From: Deltaproteobacteria bacterium
GTDB taxonomy: Bacteria > Desulfobacterota > Binatia > UBA9968
NCBI GenBank assembly: GCA_020027655.1
Contig: JAHKKJ010000181.1
Coordinates: 1 to 7,067 of the forward strand
Length of the DNA: 7,067 bases
Direction: 5' to 3'
Below, piece by piece: positions 1 through 4,995 of the stretch. The notes beneath the pieces are model-generated. The model was not told the origin of the DNA and did no database searches. It saw only the letters and a list, made by a program, of their open reading frames with translations. Within the stretch, counting starts at the first letter, position 1. Every line of letters begins with the position of its first letter. Made by a program: the position numbers and the translations under genes.

Positions 1-2
1 CG

Positions 3-719
3 CGCGTGACGTGCTTCACGTGCCACAGCGGCAATCAGAGCCCCGTCAGCGATCCTGACATCGCGCTGCAGTACAGCGCGTCGCCTGAAAACCCGAACGT
101 CCGCAACTTGCCGCCCGACCTCACCGGCACAACCGCCGACCAGGTCTTCAATAAGTACATCCGGGCGCTCGGCGGCGCGGACCGGCTGGCCACGGTCACG
201 AGCTTTGTGGCCACGGGCACGTATACGGGATTCGACACCGGACGCGACAAGCTTCCGGTGGAGATGTACGCCAACGCGCCGAACCAGCTCACCACGATCG
301 TTCATTTCCCCGCCGGTCCGAGCACACGGACGTATGACGGGCGCAGCGGCTGGATGGCGGGGCGGGATACCCCGATTCCGCTGCTGACGTTGACGGGCGC
401 GGAAATACTCGTCTCCCCTTCCGGTTGGGTGCAAGGCGACATGAAAGTCGAGCACTGGCAAACCATGGTGCGGGCGCGGGCGCTGGAAAATGGTTGCTAT
501 GTGATTGCTCCCGACCAGGTCGGCAATATTTACATCGGCCACAGCATGGTCGTGGACCCCTTTGGTCGAGTCGTCATTGATATGGGCGAGCGCCAGGGCT
601 TCGAAATTGTCGACCTCGATCTTTCGATGGTGGGAGAAGTGAGAGAGCAGTTGCCATTGCTCAAAAATCGCCGCGCGGATATTTATGGAAGGGCTGTTTT
701 GACCGGCAAATTCTCGTAA
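3..719 (+). pseudogene. Chimeric frame: cytochrome c-type segment joined to a nitrilase C-terminus (5' partial)
   Basis: The frame is open to the left edge, so the true start lies outside; positions below count from the GTG at 6. Residues 1-130 carry a c-type heme motif (CFTCH, residues 3-7). A segment follows (FNKYIRALGG, then YDGRSGW near 110-116) that I recognise from acidobacterial-type proteins with a reaction-centre-like cytochrome c domain. From residue 131 the protein matches the C-terminal part of carbon-nitrogen hydrolases: GAEILVSPSGW, HWQTMVRARALENGCYV, GHSMVVDPFGRVV, and a closing RADIY. In that superfamily the catalytic Glu, Lys and Cys all lie before this point, so the fusion should have no hydrolase activity. 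GC content falls from about 66% (1-400) to about 54% (401-719). I infer either an assembly misjoin or a real illegitimate fusion, not a functional two-domain enzyme. The stop is TAA at 717-719. Confidence 0.7.
396..404 (+). other. Fusion junction with possible microhomology
   Basis: The nine bases GGCGCGGAA encode Gly-Ala-Glu. This tripeptide fits both parents: the cytochrome-type family commonly continues as LTGAEL or similar here, and nitrilases have GAEIL after the catalytic Cys region. The identity change and the GC shift both fall at this point, so the crossover was probably within or next to it. The parent sequences are not available here, so the exact breakpoint is inferred. Confidence 0.5.
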
Positions 720-722
720 GTT

Positions 723-751
723 TTGGAGTCGCTATTGCACGTATTTTTAAT
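723..751 (+). promoter_or_regulatory. Weak candidate promoter for the cupin gene
   Basis: TTGGAG (723-728) as a -35 box, a 17-bp spacer and TTTAAT (746-751) as a -10 box (5 of 6 matches to TATAAT). It lies in the AT-rich gap between the chimeric frame and the cupin, and would start transcription about 25 bases before the cupin ATG. The -35 box matches consensus at only 3 of 6 positions. Confidence 0.28.
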
Positions 752-782
752 GAGTTATACCGAATAACGAAAGGACAATATT

Positions 783-1142
783 ATGATCTTATCAAAGAAT
801 TCTGAGGTCAAAGGATTAATTGTGAAATCCATCGAAGGGAAACCGATGAACGGCGATCTTTTGGTAAAGCCGCTAATCAAAGGCGATGAAATGACTTTGC
901 TGGAGATTCATTATCAGCCTGGTGTCGGAGCTCCGCTCCATATTCATGCTCATGAATCTCTCGCCTATGTCGTCAAAGGCAAGGTCAAAATGACGGTCGG
1001 AAGGGAAGTCTATATTCTCGGCCCGGGGGATGTCTGTCGCCATCCCGAGGGAGTTCCCCATAGCGTCGAAGGCGTAGAAGAATCGATCGTCGTCGAGATC
1101 AAATCCCCTGCCCCTGACATCGCAACATTTTTGGGAACTTGA
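783..1142 (+). CDS. Small single-domain cupin protein
   Basis: This 119-residue protein is essentially one cupin_2 barrel. Motif 1 is HIHAHES with YVVKG following: His53, His55 and Glu58 are the likely metal ligands, in the H-x-H-x-H-E arrangement of many small cupins. Motif 2 is GDVCRHPEGVPH (82-93), which supplies the last ligand, His93. All expected ligands are present, so metal binding is likely, but this family ranges over dioxygenases, isomerases and sensors and the substrate cannot be read from sequence. The start is fixed by GAAAGGA (769-775), 7 bases before the ATG. No signal peptide is visible, so it is probably cytoplasmic. The next gene begins 35 bp after the stop on the same strand with its own ribosome binding site, suggesting a two-gene operon. 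Confidence 0.88.
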   Translation: MILSKNSEVKGLIVKSIEGKPMNGDLLVKPLIKGDEMTLLEIHYQPGVGAPLHIHAHESLAYVVKGKVKMTVGREVYILGPGDVCRHPEGVPHSVEGVEESIVVEIKSPAPDIATFLGT

Positions 1143-1161
1143 AACTAAGGTCTATCGAGCG

Positions 1162-1168
1162 AAAGGAG
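1162..1168 (+). promoter_or_regulatory. Ribosome binding site deciding the Dabb-like start
   Basis: AAAGGAG lies 9 bases before the ATG at 1178. It favours that start over the in-frame TTG at 1139. Confidence 0.7.
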
Positions 1169-1177
1169 TTCGGCATC

Positions 1178-1531
1178 ATGGCGGGAAAAGCAAAGTATCT
1201 GATGATTGCGAGCATGGACGTGGACCTGGAACATGAAGCGATCTTCAACGAAGTCTACGATAAAGAGCATGTTCCCAACTTGTGCAAGGTTCCGGGTGTT
1301 TTGGGAGTCACCCGCTATAAGCGTGGAACTTTGACGATGAATATCGGTGGGGAGAGAAAAACTATCGAGATCCCCAATGAGCCGACCTACACGGCGATCT
1401 ATGAACTTGAAAGCCCGGACGTGCTAACCAGTCCCGCGTGGGATAAAGCGATCGAAGACGGTCGTTGGCCCAGTCAGGTAAGACCCTACACTAAGAATAG
1501 ACATCACATACTGCTGAAAATTATGGACTAA
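1178..1531 (+). CDS. Small EthD/Dabb-like (dimeric alpha-beta barrel) protein
   Basis: A 117-residue protein beginning MAGKAKYLMIASMDVD. It shows the pattern I associate with small ferredoxin-like dimeric alpha-beta barrel proteins of the EthD/Dabb type: an opening beta strand (YLMIASMDV), then FNEVYDKEHVPNL (23-35) with a conserved-looking His31, then VPGVLGVTRY (38-47), and a strand near 71-76 (YTAIYE). I know similar hypothetical proteins from environmental genomes but no established reaction. I chose the ATG at 1178 because AAAGGAG (1162-1168) lies 9 bases ahead of it; an upstream TTG at 1139 would overlap the cupin stop and has no comparable site. It follows the cupin by 35 bp and is probably co-transcribed. 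It converges on the hemerythrin gene, and I see no convincing terminator in 1532-1596. Confidence 0.78.
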   Translation: MAGKAKYLMIASMDVDLEHEAIFNEVYDKEHVPNLCKVPGVLGVTRYKRGTLTMNIGGERKTIEIPNEPTYTAIYELESPDVLTSPAWDKAIEDGRWPSQVRPYTKNRHHILLKIMD

Positions 1532-1596
1532 TGGTTCAGTAAGGCTATGAATTGCCGGGAACTTAAACCCGAGAAATTAAATCAGCACTTCCGCTC

Positions 1597-2061
1597 TCAC
1601 GCGGATACGGATTGCAAAATCTTCTTAATCTCTACCCCAGCGGTTTCGGCACTCCCACGTTCCACGTGTTGCTCGAAGAGTGGGAATAACTCCCGCTCTT
1701 CCTTGCGAATGTGACGCTCTAGAAGATCGCCCAAGTCGAAGATCAACTTGGCTAGGCCTGTTCCCGCTTCAAGTTGAGGAATCGCTTGGCGGATCTGCGC
1801 ATGATTCCGCACCAACTCGTCGATCATTTCCCCGCTCCCCGGGACTGCCGAACGCAGTAATGGAAACAAGACTTCCTCTTCCGCTCGAAAGTGCGGAACA
1901 AGATTGTTTGCGTAAAAAGCCAAGAACTCTTTTGCTCTTTCGCGGAGCCCCTCCGCGCCCATCGGTCGTATTTGCCCCAGCCCTTGTTTACGGCACCGGA
2001 GCGCCAACGCAAGGCCGTGGTGATGGTCCTGTGACAGGGGAATTAGACTGTCGTGGCGCAT
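1597..2061 (-). CDS. Hemerythrin HHE domain protein
   Basis: A 154-residue, mostly helical protein with the HHE cation-binding four-helix pattern. The first helix has SLIPLSQDHHHGLALALR (5-22) with His13-15; the second has HFRAEEEVLFP (57-67), an HxxxE motif (His57, Glu61); a further His87 sits in RNHAQIRQ; and the last helix has HIRKEERELFP (117-127), a second HxxxE (His117, Glu121). These are the expected ligands of a non-heme di-iron centre, so it should bind iron and perhaps oxygen or NO, or act in oxidative or nitrosative stress. Its physiological role is not fixed by sequence. There is no signal peptide, so it is cytoplasmic. I see no clear Shine-Dalgarno before the ATG at 2061, which is unusual for this window. 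The gene lies downstream of the CoA-transferase, separated from it by the palindromic repeat, so independent transcription is plausible. Confidence 0.88.
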   Translation of the reverse strand: MRHDSLIPLSQDHHHGLALALRCRKQGLGQIRPMGAEGLRERAKEFLAFYANNLVPHFRAEEEVLFPLLRSAVPGSGEMIDELVRNHAQIRQAIPQLEAGTGLAKLIFDLGDLLERHIRKEERELFPLFEQHVERGSAETAGVEIKKILQSVSA

Positions 2062-2095
2062 AAAATTTCGGCAATGGATAAGAGATCGAATTGAT

Positions 2096-2218
2096 TCTGC
2101 TGAAAAACCCTAAGAATGCTTCGACTCGGCTCAGCATGAACGGAAAATCTCCAATGATTTCAACCGCTCCTCCGTTGGTCCTGAGGTTCTCGAAGGATGA
2201 ACGGAGGATTTCAGCAGA
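2096..2218. repeat. Long imperfect palindrome, REP/MITE-like element
   Basis: The arms pair symmetrically. TCTGCTGAAA (2096-2105) is the exact inverse of TTTCAGCAGA (2209-2218). CTTCGA (2119-2124) pairs most of TCGAAG (2190-2195), CTCAG (2130-2134) pairs CTGAG (2181-2185), and AACGG (2139-2143) pairs CCGTT (2172-2176). The unpaired stretches are of matching length on both sides (13 and 13, 5 and 4, 4 and 4), leaving a 28-base centre. ATGAACGG also occurs twice directly (2136-2143, 2197-2204). It contains no open frame of its own and sits between two same-strand genes, as expected for a dispersed non-coding palindromic element. No second copy is in the window, so dispersal is inferred. Confidence 0.6.
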
Positions 2219-2245
2219 GATCGAGATCTGGAAAGGGCGGCCGTA

Positions 2246-2271
2246 ACGATCAAATGACTCCTTTTGATCGT
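2246..2271 (-). other. 9-bp hairpin spanning the CoA-transferase stop codon
   Basis: ACGATCAAA (2246-2254) and TTTGATCGT (2263-2271) are exact inverse copies around an 8-base loop. The TGA stop of the CoA-transferase (2250-2252) lies inside one arm. No T-tract follows on the transcribed strand, so this is not a standard intrinsic terminator. It could stabilise the 3' end or be chance. Confidence 0.4.
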
Positions 2272-3425
2272 AGTGACGAGATACTAGCTGCGTCATAACC
2301 GAGGGTATTAAGGATCTCCTCGGTATGCTCTCCGAGCACGGGCGGCGGCTGGTAAATGGTCGGGGGCGTACGGCTCATGTCGACGGCGTTGCCGATCAAT
2401 TTCATCTTACCCATCTTCGGGTGCTCGACTTCCACTGGAAATCCGTACTCGCGGACTTGCGGGTCAGCGAAGACTTCGTCGAGCGTGTTGATCGGCGCGG
2501 CGGGAACATCCTTTTCGAACAGACGGCGCAGCCACTCATCCCGTCGCCCGCTGCGAAAAATGGGCTGCAACTGCTCGACTAAAGCATCGTAGTTTTCAAT
2601 CCGCCCTTTGCGATTATTGAATCGCGCATCGTGCGCCCATTCCGGCTTGCCCACCACGTCGAACAGGCCGAGCCAGAATTTGTCCGGTGAAGACATATGG
2701 AGCACAAAAGCCAGGCCGTCCTGGTCTTCGAAAGCAAAAACACCCGCGGTGGTTGTCCGGTGCTTGCGGCGCGGCACATGGCCGGTTTCAAAATAACGGG
2801 CGGCGTTTTCACTCACGAACGAAACCGAGGCGCGCAACAAGGATGTTTCCACATGCTGCCCTTCGCCAGTTACCATGCGGTTTACTAGCGCGCCCAAAAC
2901 TCCGTAGCACGCATACATCCCGGTTAAGTGATCTGAAAACGAAATCCCCATCCCCTGCGGCTTCCCGGGATCGGTCAGGAGACTCAGGAGTCCGCTTCTC
3001 GCCTGGCCGACGGTGTCGTACCCCGGCATGTCACGATACGGCCCCTTGGGCCCAAAGCCGGAGATCGAACAGTAAACAATCTTAGGATTGATCTTCTTGA
3101 TATGGTCATAGCCCAAGCCGCGTTTGTCCATGACTCCAGGGCGAAAGTTTTGGATCACCACGTCGGCATTGCCCATCAATCTAAGGGCGATGTCGCGCCC
3201 TTCGTCAATGCGCAGGTCCAAGGTCACGCTTTTCTTGTTGCGGTTTAGACTACAGAATGTCGCGGCATAGTTCCTCTCGCCCCACCCACGAAACGGGTCC
3301 CCCCGTTTCGGCTCTTCGATCTTGACGACCTCTGCAGCCATATCGGCTAAGAGTTGCGACGCAAAGGGCCCGGTGACATAGCTCGCTGCTTCGACGATTT
3401 TGATGCCTGAAAGAGCTCCATCCAT
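2250..3425 (-). CDS. CaiB/BaiF family (class III) CoA-transferase
   Basis: The 391-residue protein has the family's usual length and full layout. The N-terminal nucleotide-binding-like part reads GIKIVEAASYVTGPFASQLLADMAAEVVKIE (7-37), then GDPFR (42-46), LNRNKKSVTLDL (60-71), and ADVVIQNFRPGVMDKRGLGY (87-106). The catalytic Asp of class III CoA-transferases is most likely Asp165 in GISFSDHLTGMYA, close to Asp169 of formyl-CoA transferase. VTGEGQHVETSLL (185-197) and the C-terminal PPPVLGEHTEEIL are also typical. It should move CoA between carboxylic acids in the cytoplasm through a glutamyl or aspartyl anhydride-type mechanism. The acid cannot be inferred. AGGAAG (3431-3436) lies 5 bases before the ATG and supports this start. 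A perfect 16-bp palindrome lies just further upstream. A helix-turn-helix gene precedes it by 178 bp on the same strand and may be its regulator, which is only a positional inference. Confidence 0.93.
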   Translation of the reverse strand: MDGALSGIKIVEAASYVTGPFASQLLADMAAEVVKIEEPKRGDPFRGWGERNYAATFCSLNRNKKSVTLDLRIDEGRDIALRLMGNADVVIQNFRPGVMDKRGLGYDHIKKINPKIVYCSISGFGPKGPYRDMPGYDTVGQARSGLLSLLTDPGKPQGMGISFSDHLTGMYACYGVLGALVNRMVTGEGQHVETSLLRASVSFVSENAARYFETGHVPRRKHRTTTAGVFAFEDQDGLAFVLHMSSPDKFWLGLFDVVGKPEWAHDARFNNRKGRIENYDALVEQLQPIFRSGRRDEWLRRLFEKDVPAAPINTLDEVFADPQVREYGFPVEVEHPKMGKMKLIGNAVDMSRTPPTIYQPPPVLGEHTEEILNTLGYDAASISSLRSKGVI

Positions 3426-3440
3426 ACAATCTTCCTGACT

Positions 3441-3456
3441 GACTCTGCGCAGAGTC
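3441..3456. promoter_or_regulatory. Perfect 16-bp palindrome, candidate operator
   Basis: GACTCTGCGCAGAGTC is its own reverse complement. With one mismatched pair (3440/3457) the symmetry extends over 3438-3459. It ends 4 bases upstream of the CoA-transferase Shine-Dalgarno and 15 bases upstream of the ATG. A dimeric repressor bound here would block the transcript start or early leader. As RNA it would form only a 6-bp stem with a four-base loop. Confidence 0.5.
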
Positions 3457-3553
3457 GGTATTGTTGTGATGGGCTTTTCCTAGCTGTTGGAGGCTCCGTA
3501 AGTCAAGAGGCCTGGGGCGTGAGAGCAGAATCAAGGGACACGGACCGGGGGAG

Positions 3554-3595
3554 AAAAAAGCAAGTTGTCGCCATGGTTTGCCACTTGGCATCCAT
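3554..3595 (-). terminator. Possible imperfect terminator after the helix-turn-helix gene
   Basis: Just past the stop of the helix-turn-helix gene, TGCCA/TGGCA (3579-3583, 3586-3590) and ATGG/CCAT (3573-3576, 3592-3595) can pair with a small bulge. On the transcribed strand six T residues follow (3554-3559). The T run begins about 13 bases after the stem and the loop is very tight, so it departs from the standard form. Confidence 0.25.
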
Positions 3596-3603
3596 AGCGC
3601 TCG

Positions 3604-3807
3604 TTACTTTTCGTCGGCGCTTGGAGGTTGCACCGATCGGTCGGGTCCTTGGGACGAGATCATCAGTATGATTTCACTCTTGCTGAAACGCCACCCACCA
3701 CCGAACTTTCTGCCAGGGATGGAGCCTTGCTTCACTAGTTTGTAAACCGTCCGCGGATGGACCTGGAGCAAGTGCGCCACTTGGGCCGCGGTAAGAATTT
3801 CTTCCAT
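3604..3807 (-). CDS. Excisionase-type helix-turn-helix DNA-binding protein
   Basis: This 67-residue protein is little more than one MerR-like winged helix-turn-helix (HTH_17, excisionase-family domain). The diagnostic run is ILTAAQVAHLLQVHPRTVYK (4-23), then GSIPGRKFGGGWRFSKSEI (28-46) with the conserved Trp39-Arg40. A polar tail of about 17 residues follows. It should bind DNA. Proteins of this type serve as phage excisionases but also as stand-alone regulators, and no integrase or attachment site is nearby, so I favour a local regulator. The frame opens upstream at 3876, but AAGGAGGGA (3815-3823), about 8-9 bases before the ATG at 3807, decides the shorter start. It lies 178 bp upstream of the CoA-transferase on the same strand. 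Confidence 0.85.
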   Translation of the reverse strand: MEEILTAAQVAHLLQVHPRTVYKLVKQGSIPGRKFGGGWRFSKSEIILMISSQGPDRSVQPPSADEK

Positions 3808-3814
3808 CGCACAT

Positions 3815-3823
3815 TCCCTCCTT
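3815..3823 (-). promoter_or_regulatory. Strong ribosome binding site of the helix-turn-helix gene
   Basis: The transcribed strand reads AAGGAGGGA, with the GGAGG core (3817-3821) 9 bases before the ATG at 3807. It is the basis for preferring that start over the upstream in-frame ATG at 3876. Confidence 0.75.
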
Positions 3824-3885
3824 CTATTGCTCGGGGTTGCCCCCATTTTCTCAATTGGCAAAAATGCTGCCAGCAAATCTCAGAT

Positions 3886-3926
3886 TCGGCACTCAAAGAA
3901 GAAACTTTAATGCCGATCACTGCCGA
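3886..3926. repeat. Three TGCCGA hexamers upstream of the helix-turn-helix gene
   Basis: TGCCGA occurs directly at 3911-3916 and 3921-3926, exactly 10 bp apart, and once inverted (TCGGCA) at 3886-3891. The 10-bp phase would put the two direct copies on one face of the helix. They lie 79-119 bp ahead of the helix-turn-helix start, in the 229-bp stretch 3808-4036, which holds no gene that I can support. Chance is not excluded for such short words. Confidence 0.25.
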
Positions 3927-4036
3927 GAATTTCTAGAAGGCCATGAATGTGGAGGAAACTTCCTGGCGGGATAAAACTCGACCCAATGCAACCAAAATTG
4001 TCAACAAACAACCGCGGGTTTCAAACAGGGTCAAAA

Positions 4037-4270
4037 TCAGGTCATCAATTTTTGCGCCGCTTCTCGGAGCATCGGGCAGCCACGCACTTCCTGATCAAAA
4101 ACAATACTTCGATTGGTTGGCATGAAATCGACGCCGTCCATGTAGAGCGTGGCCGGCGTCGCGCGCTTGGGATCCGATTGAATGACGTTGCGGTCAATGC
4201 GTTGCGCGTAGCGCGTGTAAGTGAGATAGACCGTAATGGCCCCGAGGATAACGGCGATTAGCGCGTTCAT
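4037..4270 (-). pseudogene. Truncated N-terminal remnant of a CstA-type carbon starvation transporter
   Basis: The 77-codon frame starts with one membrane segment (ALIAVILGAITVYLTYTRYA, 3-22), then IDRNVIQSDPKRATPA (25-40), then MDGVDFMPTNRSIVF (44-58). This closely follows the start of CstA-family peptide/pyruvate transporters, where a similar TPA-x-DG-D/E-F/Y-P-T stretch leads into a conserved segment that begins with Gly-His/Tyr-x-Phe and contains the SIAG-type motif. Here that continuation is missing: after Phe58 come about 19 unrelated residues (DQEVRGCPML to KLMT) and a stop. CstA proteins normally have roughly 500-700 residues, so transport is not expected. The change falls near 4097, and I do not recognise the tail. 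The Shine-Dalgarno is weak. The frame lies 36 bp behind the methyltransferase and may share its promoter. Confidence 0.6.
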
Positions 4271-4306
4271 CGGCTCGTTTCTTTTTTCGCTTTCGTGCCG
4301 CCCTTA

Positions 4307-4906
4307 TTACTTACCCGCTTCGACGTGCCAGAGATAAAGCGTGTGATCCCAACTCGAACCGTCTTTAATATGCTCCGTTTTGAGCGGTTTCCAGTCGCCC
4401 ATGTCGAAGTCATGGGAAACCACCCGGGAGCCGGGTTTCATCTGCTTCCAAATATTGGGCCGGATCATGAGATTCACTTCGGGAAGGAGATACATCGTCA
4501 ACACCGTAGCCTGAGATAGATCCACCGTCCGAATATCCTGCTGGCGGATCTCCACTAAATCACCAACGCCCGCCTTTTTAATATTCTCAGCGGATTCTTT
4601 GATGCGTTCCGGGTCGATTTCAAAGCCGATTGCCTTGACACCGTACTTTTTGGCCGCGGTGACAACGATTCTGCCGTCGCCGGAACCGAGATCATACACC
4701 ACATCGCCCTTTTTGACCTGCGCTAGCTCGAGCATGCGCTCCACGACTTCCTGAGGCGTCGGAACGTAAGGAACGATCTTTTTGCCTTCATCGTTATACT
4801 TTTGCGCCGCCTGAGCCCACGCAGCGGAAGGCTGCATCGCCAACCCCGCAATCGCGATTGCTAAACTAAACAGGCCCGCCGTTAAAAACGTTTTCAGGTT
4901 TTGCAT
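4307..4906 (-). CDS. Exported class I SAM-dependent methyltransferase
   Basis: A 199-residue protein with a clear N-terminal signal: short basic start (MQNLK), a hydrophobic core (6-24), and AWAQA (29-33) giving an AxA-type cleavage site after about Ala31. The mature part starts with VPYVPTPQEVVERMLELA (45-62) and then a Rossmann methyltransferase core: motif I VVYDLGSGDGRIV (69-81), the acidic ribose-binding loop GFEIDPERI (94-102), a motif II/III-like QQDIRTVDL (122-130), and TMYLLPEVN (137-145). VSHDFDMGDWKP (163-174) is typical of this small family. Enzyme fold is secure; substrate is unknown. Location is odd, since SAM is cytoplasmic: the protein may be membrane-tethered or truly exported. 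AAGGAGGAG (4913-4921) lies 6 bases before the ATG, and a good promoter precedes it. Confidence 0.87.
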   Translation of the reverse strand: MQNLKTFLTAGLFSLAIAIAGLAMQPSAAWAQAAQKYNDEGKKIVPYVPTPQEVVERMLELAQVKKGDVVYDLGSGDGRIVVTAAKKYGVKAIGFEIDPERIKESAENIKKAGVGDLVEIRQQDIRTVDLSQATVLTMYLLPEVNLMIRPNIWKQMKPGSRVVSHDFDMGDWKPLKTEHIKDGSSWDHTLYLWHVEAGK

Positions 4907-4949
4907 CTCGAACTCCTCCTTGGTTCAGATATGAATCAACGCGAACGCA

Positions 4950-4979
4950 ACTATCCGAAAGTTCTCCCCCTTCTGTCAA
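4950..4979 (-). promoter_or_regulatory. Sigma-70-type promoter for the methyltransferase
   Basis: On the transcribed strand, a perfect TTGACA (4974-4979) is followed after 18 bp by GATAGT (4950-4955; 4 of 6 matches to TATAAT). Transcription would start near 4943, leaving a leader of about 37 bases that contains the AAGGAGGAG site. It sits in the 89-bp gap after the zinc-ribbon gene. Confidence 0.5.
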
Positions 4980-4995
4980 GAGACAAAGACAAAGC

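Noticed and set aside
1139..1177. TTG start extending the Dabb-like protein by 13 residues
   Set aside because: It overlaps the cupin stop, lacks a good ribosome binding site at the right distance and adds no conserved residues. The ATG at 1178 has AAAGGAG.
1532..1596. Small stem CGGG/CCCG between the converging Dabb-like and hemerythrin genes as a shared terminator
   Set aside because: It has only four pairs with an eight-base loop and no T-tract on either strand.
1680..2063. A 127-codon + strand frame opposite the hemerythrin gene
   Set aside because: The opposite strand encodes a complete HHE protein with all ligands, and the + translation shows no family pattern.
2687..3085. A 132-codon + strand frame inside the CoA-transferase gene
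   Set aside because: It lies antisense to conserved CoA-transferase sequence, is rich in Arg, Ser and Pro in a shadow-like way, and shows no domain.
3457..3520. TTGACT with TAGGAA on the - strand as a CoA-transferase promoter
   Set aside because: The -10 match is only 3 of 6 at 18-bp spacing. A promoter is expected in this region, but I cannot place it with confidence.
3250..3591. A 113-codon - strand frame overlapping the CoA-transferase start and upstream region
   Set aside because: It overlaps the well-supported CoA-transferase N-terminus in another frame, and its translation is low in recognisable structure.
3808..3876. Upstream ATG extending the helix-turn-helix protein by 23 residues
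   Set aside because: The extension would contain the strong ribosome binding site of the 3807 start and is not part of the domain.
3976..4004. Perfect TTGACA on the - strand (3999-4004) as a promoter for the helix-turn-helix gene
   Set aside because: At 17-bp spacing the -10 position reads TCGAGT, a poor match, and the nearest T/A-rich hexamer is at about 22 bp.
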